Part shown: positions 1 to 8,925 of the stretch, one piece after another | Layout of the letters: each line of letters begins with the position of its first letter | How positions within the stretch are numbered: the stretch's first letter is position 1 | The notes under the pieces: model-generated | The model's input: only the letters and a program-made list of their open reading frames with translations | Database searches by the model: none | Told to the model about the DNA's origin: nothing | From: an uncultured Bacteroidia bacterium | GTDB lineage: Bacteria; Bacteroidota; Bacteroidia; Bacteroidales; F082 | DNA: 64,000 bases | Assembly (NCBI GenBank): GCA_902800965.1 | Contig: CADCGK010000003.1 | Coordinates: 1-64,000 of the forward strand | Direction: 5' to 3' | Translations under genes and position numbers: made by a program

Positions 1-1882
1 TGTCATTTCCGATTTCGGCACCTCACTTTTCTTTGATTTGCCCGATGTGGTTGTCAATGTGGATATTAGCGAAGGTGTCAAGTTTTTTGGCGGCCTCGAA
101 AGCCCGGCTATCCCCGCCAACTTGTTCGAACAGGTGTGGGTCTTCGTCAAAGTGTTTCCAGGAGCCGATAGGTCGGCATTGACGGAAAAGTTAGCCACGG
201 CTTACTTGACCTTCTTTAGGCAACTGTCAGGGAGGGATGTCGCTGAACTATCTTCCAAAATACAGTTGGTGCGCATGGACGAACTGTTTTTCAGCGACTG
301 TAGTACCAATCTGAAAAAAGGCGACAAAACCATGATGCACAGTCTGTTGGCAGTGGGATTGCTGTTGCTGATATCCTCTTTGTTCAATTATATCAACCTG
401 AATGTTGCCTTGACGAGCAAACGTGCCAAGGAGATGGCTTCGAGACGGTTGCTTGGGGCGACAAAAGGCGAGATCATCGGAAAATACCTTTGGGAGTCGC
501 TGGCGTTCACCACGGTGTGTATGGTGCTGGGCATTCTCCTGGCAGAGGCACTTGTACCGTTGGTCAATCGGCTGTTGGGAAGTGATGTCGCCATTACCAT
601 AAAGTACTCGCCGTTTTATGTGATGTCCTACCTGCTGATAGTGGTTGTGGTGGCGTTGTTGGCTGGTTTGATCCCAGCCATCGTGGTGTCGCGGGCCAAG
701 CCTATAGACGTAGTGAAAGGCACCTTCCGCTTTCGCAACAAGATGGTGCTTTCTAAAGTTTTCATCGTGTTGCAGAACGTCATCGCCATCGTGCTGATTG
801 CCTTGGTGATCACGATGGAGGTGCAGATGCGCCATTTGGAGCGGAGGCCTGTCGGGTGCAATACCGAGAACCTGTTTTTTTGTGAAAGTATCCTTTCGGG
901 CGACGAGGCTTTCGAGAATGACTTGTTGGCCTTGCCTTGCGTGAAGCGGATGGGACATTCTTACGGCTATCCGGGAGGCACGTATATGGGAACGTATTGG
1001 GATCGCCTTAATCAGGAAGAGCCTCCTGTTTCTGTGAGTTGTTTGTTGTGCGATACGACGGCCTTCAACATGTTCGATTTCCATGTCAAGGCTATGTTTA
1101 TGCAGCCTAGCGAGGATCAGTGGCTGGTCACCCAAGGCTTGTTGGAAAGCCAGACGGGAATGCCGTTTGAACAGTTTGACCTTGATTCGTTAGGCGTTTG
1201 GTATAAAAGAAACTTTGGTTCTGAAATAGGTGGTGTGGTGGAAGATTTTGCGCTCGATGACGCAGTTCATGTTGTGGATGAGGATTTTGGAGCCATCCGC
1301 ATTGTTGGAAAGAAACCGATGTTTGCGCATATTGCATACAACCCTGTGTTGGAAATCGTTGGCGACCATGCTGAGGCCAGAAAAGCCATCAAGGAAGTAT
1401 ATGATAATCATATCAGCAAGAAAGAGGCTTGTTGGGAGCCAGGTGAGATGGACTTTATCGATGACCTGCTGCTGTTACGTTTGCGGGATACCAAAAACAA
1501 GATGCGCCTCGTGGATTTGTTCATGGCAGTGGCGGTAATGCTCTCGTTGTTGGGACTGGTAGCCATGAGCACGCATTTCGCCTCCGAGCGCGAGAAGACC
1601 ATCGCCGTCCGCAAGGTGTTTGGCGGCACGATGCAAAGCGAGATACGCCGCAACCTGAAGGAATACATCATCATGATTCTCATCGCCAATGTCGTCGCCA
1701 TCCCCATAGCGGTTTGGGTCTGCGGGCGTTATCTGGAGGACTTCGTCTACCGTATCGACCTGTATCCGTGGATCTTCGTGGTGACGGTGGTACTGTCGTT
1801 TGTCATCGCCATCGGCTCGGTGCTGTGGCAGATCGTCTCCGTGGCCCGGGTGAACCCGGTGATGGCGTTGAAGAAGGAGTAA
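1..1882 (+). CDS. FtsX/MacB-like ABC transporter permease, 5' end missing
   Basis: The reading frame is open from base 2 with no in-frame start that makes sense, so the gene begins upstream of the window; the TTG at 38 is internal. The visible ~620 residues show the usual MacB/FtsX layout: a periplasmic portion, a transmembrane helix near the motif LFNYINLNVAL, a conserved cytoplasmic turn (SKRAKEMASRRLLGATKGEI), two further helices, a second periplasmic domain and a final FtsX domain with three helices ending in NPVMALKKE. Proteins of this family work with an ATPase and usually transmit mechanical force to export lipoproteins or peptides rather than transport through the membrane. It is followed 204 bases later by a paralogue of the same architecture. 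The ATPase is not in the window. The family assignment is firm; the substrate is unknown. Confidence 0.9.
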   Translation, partial: VISDFGTSLFFDLPDVVVNVDISEGVKFFGGLESPAIPANLFEQVWVFVKVFPGADRSALTEKLATAYLTFFRQLSGRDVAELSSKIQLVRMDELFFSDCSTNLKKGDKTMMHSLLAVGLLLLISSLFNYINLNVALTSKRAKEMASRRLLGATKGEIIGKYLWESLAFTTVCMVLGILLAEALVPLVNRLLGSDVAITIKYSPFYVMSYLLIVVVVALLAGLIPAIVVSRAKPIDVVKGTFRFRNKMVLSKVFIVLQNVIAIVLIALVITMEVQMRHLERRPVGCNTENLFFCESILSGDEAFENDLLALPCVKRMGHSYGYPGGTYMGTYWDRLNQEEPPVSVSCLLCDTTAFNMFDFHVKAMFMQPSEDQWLVTQGLLESQTGMPFEQFDLDSLGVWYKRNFGSEIGGVVEDFALDDAVHVVDEDFGAIRIVGKKPMFAHIAYNPVLEIVGDHAEARKAIKEVYDNHISKKEACWEPGEMDFIDDLLLLRLRDTKNKMRLVDLFMAVAVMLSLLGLVAMSTHFASEREKTIAVRKVFGGTMQSEIRRNLKEYIIMILIANVVAIPIAVWVCGRYLEDFVYRIDLYPWIFVVTVVLSFVIAIGSVLWQIVSVARVNPVMALKKE

Positions 1883-1932
1883 AATTGGTAAAATACCGCA
1901 GTCTAAATCTTTGAAATTGGTAAAATATCGCA
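1882..1932. repeat. short direct repeat between the two permease genes
   Basis: A 19-base unit aaattggtaaaatancgca occurs at 1882-1900 and 1914-1932 with one difference; a fragment (aaattggtg) recurs at 1951. It begins in the stop codon of the upstream permease. No function can be assigned. Confidence 0.6.
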
Positions 1933-1999
1933 ATTTATTCAACCAGTTTAAAATTGGTGTCTTGAATTGAAACTATAAAAAGCCCCATGAAGTCCCGAC

Positions 2000-2016
2000 T
2001 GTAAAGTTTCTTTACA
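2000..2016. promoter_or_regulatory. perfect inverted repeat, possible activator site
   Basis: TGTAAAG-TTT-CTTTACA is a perfect 7-3-7 inverted repeat lying 6 bases upstream of the candidate sigma-54 -24 element and 71 bases before the second permease start. A dimeric regulator such as the response regulator encoded at 5691 could bind here. The link is inferred from position only; enhancers for this class usually sit further upstream. Confidence 0.35.
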
Positions 2017-2022
2017 CCATTT

Positions 2023-2038
2023 TGGCACGGATTATGAC
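2023..2038 (+). promoter_or_regulatory. candidate sigma-54 promoter for the second permease
   Basis: TGGCAC at 2023-2028 is an exact -24 element. With the standard spacing the -12 element is ATGAC, which keeps the TG of TTGCA but not the GC. The neighbouring sigma-54-dependent response regulator makes such a promoter plausible. No TAnnTTTG element is seen in the gap. The weak -12 half keeps confidence modest. Confidence 0.35.
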
Positions 2039-2086
2039 ATACGATCTACAACAATTCAACAGTTCAACAATCATCGATTCAACAAT

Positions 2087-4465
2087 ATGTCAAGTTACAT
2101 CAAATTCCTTTCCCGAAACAAACTCTACACCGTCATCGAGGCCATCGGTCTCATCGTTTCCATTGCCTTCGTCATCTTGATTGGCAACTATGTCTATCAG
2201 CAGTATTCCGTGGCCTACGGCAACCCTTATCGAAATAGGGTTTATGCCGTTGGAAACCAAGATTATATGTCGTTATCGTGGTGGGATAAAGCCGTCTTTG
2301 AGGACAAACTCCCCGAAGCCGAAACAGTGGCCCGCATCTCTGGCTCCGACTATGACGGCTATATCACCTTCGGCGACGAACAGCCTGTCAGTGCCGTCAT
2401 CACCGAGGCCGACCCCGAAATTTTTGATCTTTTCCCGAGCCTAACCTTGCTCGAAGGCAGCATGGACGAGTACTGTCTCAAAGGGCATTGCCTGATTTCC
2501 GAGTCGCTCGCCAACCGCGCCTTCAACGGCGATGCCATCGGCAAGCCCATCCGAATCACCTATTTCGACGATAAAATCGAGAGCATGGTCTGCGGCATTT
2601 TCAAGGATGCTCCCAACTCAATGATGCCTAACTCCGACGTGCTGCTCAACCCCAAGTTTAACACATTGCCCAACCAAAAGCCTTTCAGTTCCATTGGGCA
2701 ATATATGACCTTGATTAAAGTTCAAGAAGGCACTGACCGTGAGCAATTTGCAAAGAAGGTCGAGGAGGTCGGACTGCCTAATTACTCCGATGGTTTCGTG
2801 AGTGCCATGCCGATTTACACTTTGCCGGAAGTCTTTTTCAATGACAACCAATGGATGTTCAAAGGAGGTAAAAAGCCGGTGATGCAAACACTGACCGTGG
2901 TGGTGTTGCTGCTGCTCGTTTCGGCCATTTTCAACTACATCAACCTCAACATGGCCCTTTCGGGAAAACGCGCCAAGGAGATGGCCACAAGGCGGCTTCA
3001 CGGTGCCACGAAAGGGAGAATCGTTTTAAAGTATATCCTTGAATCCGTGTCGTTTACGGCTGTGTGCTTCGTGCTGGCGTTCCTATTAGCATGTGCATTG
3101 TTCCCGATGATGAATGGTTTGCTGAAAAACGTTGGGGGCGGCGATATGAGTATCGATGCATCATTGGGGCAGTTTGTACTGATCCGATTCGACTGGACGG
3201 TGGGCGTTGTGGCAGTTTATCTTGCAGCCATAGTGTTGGTGGGCGTACTGTCGGGCATCGCGCCTGCCGCCATTGCCTCGCGTTTTGAACCGATTGACGT
3301 GGTGCGTGGCACCTATCGGCTTCAAACCAAAAGAGTGTTCAGCAAGATTTTCATCGTGTTCCAAAACACCATCACCATCGTCCTGATTGCCATGGCGATT
3401 CTGATGGAGGTGCAGATGCGTCACATGATGAACCGTCCCACCAACATGCGTTCAGAGGGCTTGTATTCGCTGCAATGCTGGGTAAAAGATTATTCTGATA
3501 TTGCGCCGCTCATTGACCGTTTGGAAAAGATTCCGAATGTGAATGCGGTGGGCTACGGTCGCGGTTTTGCTGGGCAGATGAATATGGGTACCACTGTAAC
3601 CACGCCCGAAGGCGAAAGGGTGAACATGCAACTTATCTTATGCGACGAAACTTATTTCAATATGCTTGATTTGCAAGCCGTTGAAGATTTCGGACTGCGT
3701 ACCAATTCGGTATGGATGTCGAGGACTTTGGCTGAAAAACTCGCTTTGAGCGACTCAACGGCACATTATTACACACGCAATATGCATATCAACGGCAGCA
3801 ACCCTGAGACCGTAGGCGGAATCTATGAGGACATCCCGACGCGCTCGGCGGCATCTTCTGAACCCAACCAGTTTTCGGCGGTCATCATTGCACGTGCGGA
3901 AGACTTGATTTGGGGCAATGGTGTAATGATTGATGTTTCAGGTGATTACAAAGAGACCGAAAAGGCCATTCTGCAAGCCTACGCCGACTATTCCGAGGAA
4001 AAAAACGGCACCTACGTGGAGCCAGCCCAAAACGGCTATGTGAAAGACCTGAACAATTTGTTGCTGCAACCTGCAAAAATGGCCATGCGCCTGCTGGAAC
4101 TGTTCATGTTGCTGTCAGTGCTAATTTCCTTGCTCGGCCTCGTGGCCATGAGCACCTATTACAGCGAGCAAAGCACCAAGAGCATCGCCGTACGCAAGGT
4201 GTTTGGCAGCAATGTCCACCGCGAATTGTGGCGCACGGTGAAGGACTACATGGTTTTGGTCGGCATTGCGGTACTCATCGGCATCCCGCTTGCCGTTTGG
4301 TTCTGTGGCCGCTATTTGGATCGTTTCGCCTATCGCATTGAGCATTACGGCTGGATCATCGCTGCGGCGGTCATCCTCGGCATGTTGATGGCTTTCCTCT
4401 CGGTGCTTTGGCAGACATTGAAGGCTGCGTGGACGAATCCTGCGGAGGCGTTGAAGAAGGAATGA
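2087..4465 (+). CDS. FtsX/MacB-like ABC transporter permease
   Basis: This 792-residue protein is a complete member of the MacB/FtsX permease family, close to the usual ~790 residues in Bacteroidota. An N-terminal helix (about residues 15-38) is followed by a MacB-type periplasmic domain, a central FtsX block with LVSAIFNYINLNMAL and SGKRAKEMATRRLHGATKGRI, a second periplasmic domain, and a final FtsX block ending TNPAEALKKE. It is a diverged paralogue of the gene just upstream, sharing the same signature turns. The ATG at 2087 follows a run of short CAAC-rich repeats (cattcaacaat-like) rather than a ribosome binding site, normal for this phylum. A possible sigma-54 promoter precedes it. Together with the sensor pair at 5691-7894 the arrangement looks like an envelope-stress or antimicrobial-peptide export module; that role is inferred. 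Confidence 0.92.
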   Translation: MSSYIKFLSRNKLYTVIEAIGLIVSIAFVILIGNYVYQQYSVAYGNPYRNRVYAVGNQDYMSLSWWDKAVFEDKLPEAETVARISGSDYDGYITFGDEQPVSAVITEADPEIFDLFPSLTLLEGSMDEYCLKGHCLISESLANRAFNGDAIGKPIRITYFDDKIESMVCGIFKDAPNSMMPNSDVLLNPKFNTLPNQKPFSSIGQYMTLIKVQEGTDREQFAKKVEEVGLPNYSDGFVSAMPIYTLPEVFFNDNQWMFKGGKKPVMQTLTVVVLLLLVSAIFNYINLNMALSGKRAKEMATRRLHGATKGRIVLKYILESVSFTAVCFVLAFLLACALFPMMNGLLKNVGGGDMSIDASLGQFVLIRFDWTVGVVAVYLAAIVLVGVLSGIAPAAIASRFEPIDVVRGTYRLQTKRVFSKIFIVFQNTITIVLIAMAILMEVQMRHMMNRPTNMRSEGLYSLQCWVKDYSDIAPLIDRLEKIPNVNAVGYGRGFAGQMNMGTTVTTPEGERVNMQLILCDETYFNMLDLQAVEDFGLRTNSVWMSRTLAEKLALSDSTAHYYTRNMHINGSNPETVGGIYEDIPTRSAASSEPNQFSAVIIARAEDLIWGNGVMIDVSGDYKETEKAILQAYADYSEEKNGTYVEPAQNGYVKDLNNLLLQPAKMAMRLLELFMLLSVLISLLGLVAMSTYYSEQSTKSIAVRKVFGSNVHRELWRTVKDYMVLVGIAVLIGIPLAVWFCGRYLDRFAYRIEHYGWIIAAAVILGMLMAFLSVLWQTLKAAWTNPAEALKKE

Positions 4466-4505
4466 AAAAACCAGTAGCAGTGTATAAGAATGAAGGGATT
4501 ATTTG

Positions 4506-4513
4506 TATCTTTG
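4506..4513 (+). promoter_or_regulatory. -7 promoter element (TATCTTTG) for the sialidase gene
   Basis: TATCTTTG matches the Bacteroides -7 consensus TAnnTTTG 13 bases before the ATG at 4527. No good TTTG -33 box is seen at the expected spacing. Confidence 0.45.
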
Positions 4514-4526
4514 AGACCAAAATAAT

Positions 4527-5681
4527 ATGGTTATGAGATTCTCAGCTACTCTTGTTGCCATCGTCATCGGCCTCATTTTGACTTCTTGCGGCGCCCCCAA
4601 AAAACCTGAGCAGCCCAAAGAACTTGCATTTGATACCATCGTTACCCGAACGGTGCTATTTCGGCCGGGCGATTATGATTCGAGGAACTACCGCATCCCC
4701 GCCATCATCACGGCGAAGGACGGTTCACTGGTGGTAGCCACCGACAAGCGGAAATACAACGATGCCGACCTGCCCGAAGATATTGACATTTTGATTAACA
4801 GAAGCACCGATGGAGGCCATACCTGGAGCGAGCCTTACACGCTTGTCGAAGGTCAAGGGGTGGGGAAGGGCTTCGGTGATTGTGCTTTGGTGCATACCCA
4901 CGACGAAGGTGGCCTATTGGCGGCCTTTGTGGGCGGTTGCGGCTTTTGGCAAGGGCGCCCCGAGAACCCGCTTCGCACCTATATCGCCAGAAGTTACGAC
5001 AATGGCCAGACCTGGACGGAACCCAAGGATATCACCGATGAACTCTATGGTGCGAAGTGCGAAAACGAGGTGAGCCGTACCTGGTGGTCGGCCTTCTTTG
5101 CCTCGGGCAATGGCTTGATGACCTCCACGGGACGTATCATGTTCGTCTTGGCTGTGCGCGATACCGAGGAATGGGCCGCCTGCAACTATGTCGTCTATTC
5201 CGACGACAACGGTGAGACATGGAGCATCTCGGGCCGTGCCTCGCAACGTGGTGATGAAGCCAAGGTGGTGGAACTCGCCGACAGCCGTATCCTGATGAGC
5301 ATCCGCCACGAAGGCGAGCGATGGTACAACATCTCTGAAGATGGCGGCCTCACTTGGCGTCCCGAGACTTCCGCATGGAGCGACCTCGTGGCCACAGCTT
5401 GCAATGGCGACATCATCCGTTTTTCATCGGTAAACGATGGCGGCGAAAGGAACATCCTACTGCATTCGCTGCCTGGACCCGAGCGTCGCGAGAACGTGAC
5501 GGTTTATGCCAGCTTCGACGAAGGTCGGACTTGGCCTGTTAGCAAATGTATCGTGCCATACGATGCTGCCTATTCTTCGCTTTGCATCCTTCCCGATCAC
5601 AGCATCGGCCTCTACGTGGAGGAGTCCAATGGGGACACCTTGGGCTATTCGATGGTGTTTTACAATTTCAATTTTAGGTAA
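4527..5681 (+). CDS. exo-alpha-sialidase-like lipoprotein (BNR/Asp-box, GH33-like)
   Basis: The product is a 384-residue lipoprotein: a hydrophobic signal ends in LTSC with the lipidated cysteine at residue 21. A six-bladed propeller sialidase is indicated by the FRIP-type motif YRIPAI just after the signal and five Asp-boxes of form SxDxGxTW (STDGGHTW, SYDNGQTW, SDDNGETW, SEDGGLTW, SFDEGRTW). Candidate catalytic residues of the family are visible: an early DKR, the Glu in NEVSRTWW, the Arg in SIRHEGER and a Tyr in AYSSLC. Sialidases release terminal sialic acid from host glycans. There is no SusC/SusD pair or sialate catabolic gene nearby; instead it sits between a permease and a two-component system, with only 9 bases to the regulator. 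ATG 4527 and ATG 4533 are both possible starts. A non-sialidase BNR hydrolase remains possible. Confidence 0.8.
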   Translation: MVMRFSATLVAIVIGLILTSCGAPKKPEQPKELAFDTIVTRTVLFRPGDYDSRNYRIPAIITAKDGSLVVATDKRKYNDADLPEDIDILINRSTDGGHTWSEPYTLVEGQGVGKGFGDCALVHTHDEGGLLAAFVGGCGFWQGRPENPLRTYIARSYDNGQTWTEPKDITDELYGAKCENEVSRTWWSAFFASGNGLMTSTGRIMFVLAVRDTEEWAACNYVVYSDDNGETWSISGRASQRGDEAKVVELADSRILMSIRHEGERWYNISEDGGLTWRPETSAWSDLVATACNGDIIRFSSVNDGGERNILLHSLPGPERRENVTVYASFDEGRTWPVSKCIVPYDAAYSSLCILPDHSIGLYVEESNGDTLGYSMVFYNFNFR

Positions 5682-5690
5682 TTCTGCATC

Positions 5691-7040
5691 ATGTCAAAAC
5701 TCAAATCGAAAATATTAGTCGTCGATGACAACGCCGGCATCCGGTCGGCACTGAAGATATTGCTACCCATGCGCTTTGCCGAGGTGGAACTCATCGCCTC
5801 GCCCAAGGTGCTGATGGAGACCATGCGGACTTTCAAGCCTGATGTGGTGCTGCTCGACATGAACTTCGAGACCGACATCAACACGGGCAACGAAGGCCTC
5901 TTTTGGCTCTCCGAGTTGAAACGCGACTTCCCCGAGGTGGAGGTGGTGCTTTTCACGGCCTACGCCGACATCGCCCTCGCCGTGGAAGGCATGAAACGCG
6001 GTGCATTTGACTTTGTCGTGAAACCATGGGACAATGCCAAGCTGCTCGCCACACTCGAAGAGGCCTGCATGAAACATCGTAAGATAGCAGGGAAGGAGCC
6101 TATCGTAGCATCTGCCCCCATGATGCGCTGGGGCGAGAGCGAAGCGATGCAGCAATTGCGCGCGATGATGGAGAAAGTGGCTCCCACGGATGCCACTGTG
6201 CTCATTACGGGCGAGAACGGCACGGGTAAGGATGTCTTGGCCAACGAGATTCACCGTCTTTCCAATCGCGCCAACAAGCCGATGGTAGGTGTGGATATCG
6301 GGGCCATCACGGACACCTTGTTCGAGAGCGAGATGTTTGGTCATGTAAAAGGGGCTTTCACCGATGCCCATGCCGACCATATCGGCAAGTTTGAGCAGGC
6401 CAATGGCACCACACTGTTTCTCGACGAGATCGGCAATGTGCCGCTGGCACAGCAAGCCAAACTGCTGCGCGTCATCCAAAACCGCAGCATTACCAAGGTG
6501 GGCGACACGAAATCCATCCCTATCAACATTCGCCTGATTTGTGCCACCAACATGGACCTGGCGACGATGGTCAAGGAAGGGCGTTTTCGCGAAGACTTGT
6601 TCTACCGCATCAACACGGTGACGTTGCACCTTCCACCTTTGCGTGAACGCCCCGACGAAATCGTCACCTTGGCAGAGTTGTTCGTCAAGCAATATGCCGA
6701 GAAATACCACCGTAAGGCTCAAGGCCTTTCCGACGAGGCGTTGAATCTCTTGAAACGCTGCCGCTGGAGCGGCAACATCCGCGAACTGCAAGGCTGCATA
6801 GAGAAGGCAGTCATCTATTCCGAGACCGAACTAGTCCGCGCCGCCGACCTCCAACTCCGCGCCTCGGAACTGATGGAAGAAGCAACTCCAAAGACGCAAA
6901 ACCAAACCCTTGAAAGTGCCGAGGAGCAGGTCATCCGCAATGCGATGAAGACCTACAACGGCAATCTGACCCTCGTAGCCAAGGCGTTGAAAATCAGTCG
7001 TCCGACCTTGTACCGCCGCCTAAAGGAATATGGAATATGA
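5691..7040 (+). CDS. sigma-54-dependent response regulator (NtrC family)
   Basis: This 449-residue protein has the full NtrC layout. The receiver domain (residues 1-120) carries D12-D13, phospho-acceptor D56, T89 and K111. The AAA+ domain (about 145-375) has Walker A GENGTGKD, the sigma-54 contact loop GAFTDA at 221-226 and Walker B LFLDEIG. The C-terminal Fis-type helix-turn-helix ends NLTLVAKALKISRPTLYRRL. The contact loop is GAFTDA rather than GAFTGA; the critical threonine is kept. It activates sigma-54 promoters when phosphorylated, probably by the kinase that overlaps its 3' end by 4 bases. The likely target is the adjacent permease locus, where one candidate sigma-54 site is seen. Confidence 0.95.
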   Translation: MSKLKSKILVVDDNAGIRSALKILLPMRFAEVELIASPKVLMETMRTFKPDVVLLDMNFETDINTGNEGLFWLSELKRDFPEVEVVLFTAYADIALAVEGMKRGAFDFVVKPWDNAKLLATLEEACMKHRKIAGKEPIVASAPMMRWGESEAMQQLRAMMEKVAPTDATVLITGENGTGKDVLANEIHRLSNRANKPMVGVDIGAITDTLFESEMFGHVKGAFTDAHADHIGKFEQANGTTLFLDEIGNVPLAQQAKLLRVIQNRSITKVGDTKSIPINIRLICATNMDLATMVKEGRFREDLFYRINTVTLHLPPLRERPDEIVTLAELFVKQYAEKYHRKAQGLSDEALNLLKRCRWSGNIRELQGCIEKAVIYSETELVRAADLQLRASELMEEATPKTQNQTLESAEEQVIRNAMKTYNGNLTLVAKALKISRPTLYRRLKEYGI

Positions 7041-7894
7041 GTGTCTGGATTTGGATATTGGTTGTGGTGGTGGCTGTCGTTGCAGCGACTGTGGCGACGA
7101 CACTCATCGTGCGTAGGAACGATGCCCGAAAGGTGGGCTTCATGATGGACGCCTTGGAGGACGGCGAGTTGAACTTCCACTTCAAGGAGAAGTCGGCGCT
7201 CAACCGAGCCCTCAACCGCATCAAGGGCATCTTCGAACGGCGCGACGCAGCCAACGAGGAGTCCTCGCAGAACAAGCTGTTTCGCGTGATGACACACGAA
7301 ATCATGAACACCGTCGCGCCCATCGCTTCTTTGAGTGATGCTTTGCTCACCGAAGAAGGCGTGGATGTGAAGGCAGGCTTGGAGACCATTTCAGCTTCAT
7401 CGAAAGACTTGATCCGTTTTGTGGATTCGTACCGCAGCATGACACAGGCCCAGCCGCCCGTCCGCAAGGCGGTGATGGTCGACGAACTGATGGACCGTGT
7501 GTTGCTCCTCAACAAGGCCAAGATCGCCGAGCAAGGGGCTACTCTGACCTATCAAGCCAACACGCCCGACCTGCTCATCTATGCCGACGAGGGACAGATT
7601 ATGCAAGTCTTCAACAACCTGGTCAAGAACGCCGTGCAGGCGGGTGCCACATCCATCCGCATCACCGCCGACCTGAACTCGGAGGACCAAACCGTCATCC
7701 GTGTGGCCAACAACGGCAAGGCCATCCCGTTACGCCAGACCGAGGAAATTTTCATTCCATTCTACACCACCAAACCTAATGGGACGGGCATCGGCTTGAG
7801 CTTGTCGAAGCAGATAATGGTGAAGCATAATGGTAACTTGTATCTGGAACAAAGCGACAGCCAGATGACAATTTTCTCGTTGATATTCAAATGA
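7037..7894 (+). CDS. membrane-anchored sensor histidine kinase
   Basis: The start ATG overlaps the stop of the response regulator (ATGA), so translation is probably coupled. The 285-residue protein has one N-terminal transmembrane helix (about 4-24), a short linker, a phospho-acceptor block VMTHEIMNTVAP with H87, an N-box NNLVKNAVQAG, a G1 block IRVANNGK, and G2 GTGIGLSLSKQI. There is no periplasmic sensing domain: it is about half the length of kinases with sensor loops. Such intramembrane-sensing kinases often monitor a partner transporter, which would fit the FtsX permeases upstream; this is inference. Its stop codon directly abuts the stop of the next, convergent gene with no base between. 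Confidence 0.93.
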   Translation: MSVWIWILVVVVAVVAATVATTLIVRRNDARKVGFMMDALEDGELNFHFKEKSALNRALNRIKGIFERRDAANEESSQNKLFRVMTHEIMNTVAPIASLSDALLTEEGVDVKAGLETISASSKDLIRFVDSYRSMTQAQPPVRKAVMVDELMDRVLLLNKAKIAEQGATLTYQANTPDLLIYADEGQIMQVFNNLVKNAVQAGATSIRITADLNSEDQTVIRVANNGKAIPLRQTEEIFIPFYTTKPNGTGIGLSLSKQIMVKHNGNLYLEQSDSQMTIFSLIFK

Positions 7895-8905
7895 TTATTG
7901 CCTCATTACCTTGCGGGTGGAAACACCACCTGTGGTAATAGTCCTCTCGATATAAACGCCTGGTTTTAGGCATGAAGCGTCAACTCGCTTGCCGGTGAGG
8001 TCATAGATCTCCACTTGTAACACCTCTTTTTCGTTATCGTATTCTGCGACATTGGTAGGATCCACAACAGTGACCCATAAGGTGGTCAAGGCAGTGGCGC
8101 AGTCGCATTCAAGCACCAACATGATGTCCAGCCAACATGTGGTACCAACTTGAATGGAAGGCAACAATGTGGCCTCCGCGGTGACTTGTTGCATCTGGTC
8201 AGGTTCAAGGTGGAAAGTTGTGCATTCGTTTCCTTCGACATAGAAATGAAAGTCAGTGAAGTAATCATGAGAGGGCGATATGATGACTTCGATGGGTTCG
8301 TAACCAAGATTTTGAACGTCAAAGTGATAGGTGGCTTGTGAATTCGGGTAAAGAACAGTGTCGGCATTGTATGGTGTGGCGGTTAATTCAAACCTGCTCA
8401 CCATTTCCACGTTGATATCATCGATGGTGAGATGATAAGCTCCCTCAGTGGCAACGGCGTGAATGCCAAAGTATTGGAAGTCAGATGAGATAGATTCAAT
8501 ATATGCAGCAATCTTTTCGTACTCGCCTCCGTTTATCGTTGTCGATAGCAGCAATTGGGTCATGTGGACGGCATCAGCTTCGTCACCAAGCCATAATTCA
8601 ACATCGTAAGTCCCGTCTGAAACGGCCCAATAACTGAAACGGTATTTCAGCTCCGAGCTGAAATACAGAGGCATGAACATCCAAGATTCCTCAGCATCGG
8701 TAAAGGCGTACCAATTTCCTGAATGCGCCTTCCTGTTGTGGTCTTTGTCCAAATACCCGCATAGCCAAGATTGGTCGTCACAGGTCCAACCAATCGGCGG
8801 TTCGTTGTCGTGATTGGCATATTCAAATCCCTCGATTAAAATGCTTCTGGCAAAGGACCAAGAAGTTGCCAGCAATAGTAGGAACGTAAAAACCAGTTTT
8901 TTCAT
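7895..8905 (-). CDS. T9SS-secreted choice-of-anchor-J (cleaved adhesin-like) protein
   Basis: The ATG at 8905 gives a clean signal peptide (MKKLVFTFLLLLATSWSFA); the longer frame upstream is not needed. Residues about 20-170 resemble choice-of-anchor J / cleaved-adhesin domains (GWTCDDQSWLCGYLD, then AHSGNWYAF and ESWMFMPLYFS), followed by an immunoglobulin-like stretch, and the end (VEIYDLTGKRVDAS, then GVYIER) is a T9SS type A sorting domain. The protein is therefore expected at or beyond the outer membrane as an adhesin or substrate-binding protein. It is convergent with the histidine kinase, with no intergenic base and no visible terminator. Confidence 0.8.
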   Translation of the reverse strand: MKKLVFTFLLLLATSWSFARSILIEGFEYANHDNEPPIGWTCDDQSWLCGYLDKDHNRKAHSGNWYAFTDAEESWMFMPLYFSSELKYRFSYWAVSDGTYDVELWLGDEADAVHMTQLLLSTTINGGEYEKIAAYIESISSDFQYFGIHAVATEGAYHLTIDDINVEMVSRFELTATPYNADTVLYPNSQATYHFDVQNLGYEPIEVIISPSHDYFTDFHFYVEGNECTTFHLEPDQMQQVTAEATLLPSIQVGTTCWLDIMLVLECDCATALTTLWVTVVDPTNVAEYDNEKEVLQVEIYDLTGKRVDASCLKPGVYIERTITTGGVSTRKVMRQ

Positions 8906-8925
8906 TTTTCCATGCTTTATGTTTG

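Noticed and set aside
248-1135. 295-codon minus-strand frame opposite the first permease
   Set aside because: Histidine- and glutamine-rich shadow of a well-supported permease gene; no family motif.
2000-2016. Second NrtR-type operator upstream of the permease
   Set aside because: The half-site TGTAAA/TTTACA resembles 61444-61458, but the spacing between halves differs by four bases and the gene context is unrelated.
4527-5681. Part of a polysaccharide utilisation locus
   Set aside because: No SusC/SusD pair, other glycosidases or sialate catabolic genes are present around the sialidase.
5763-6791. Long open frame on the minus strand opposite the response regulator (342 codons)
   Set aside because: It mirrors the codon structure of the clearly real NtrC-family gene, has no recognisable domain and is rich in His, Gln and Arg as expected for an antisense shadow.
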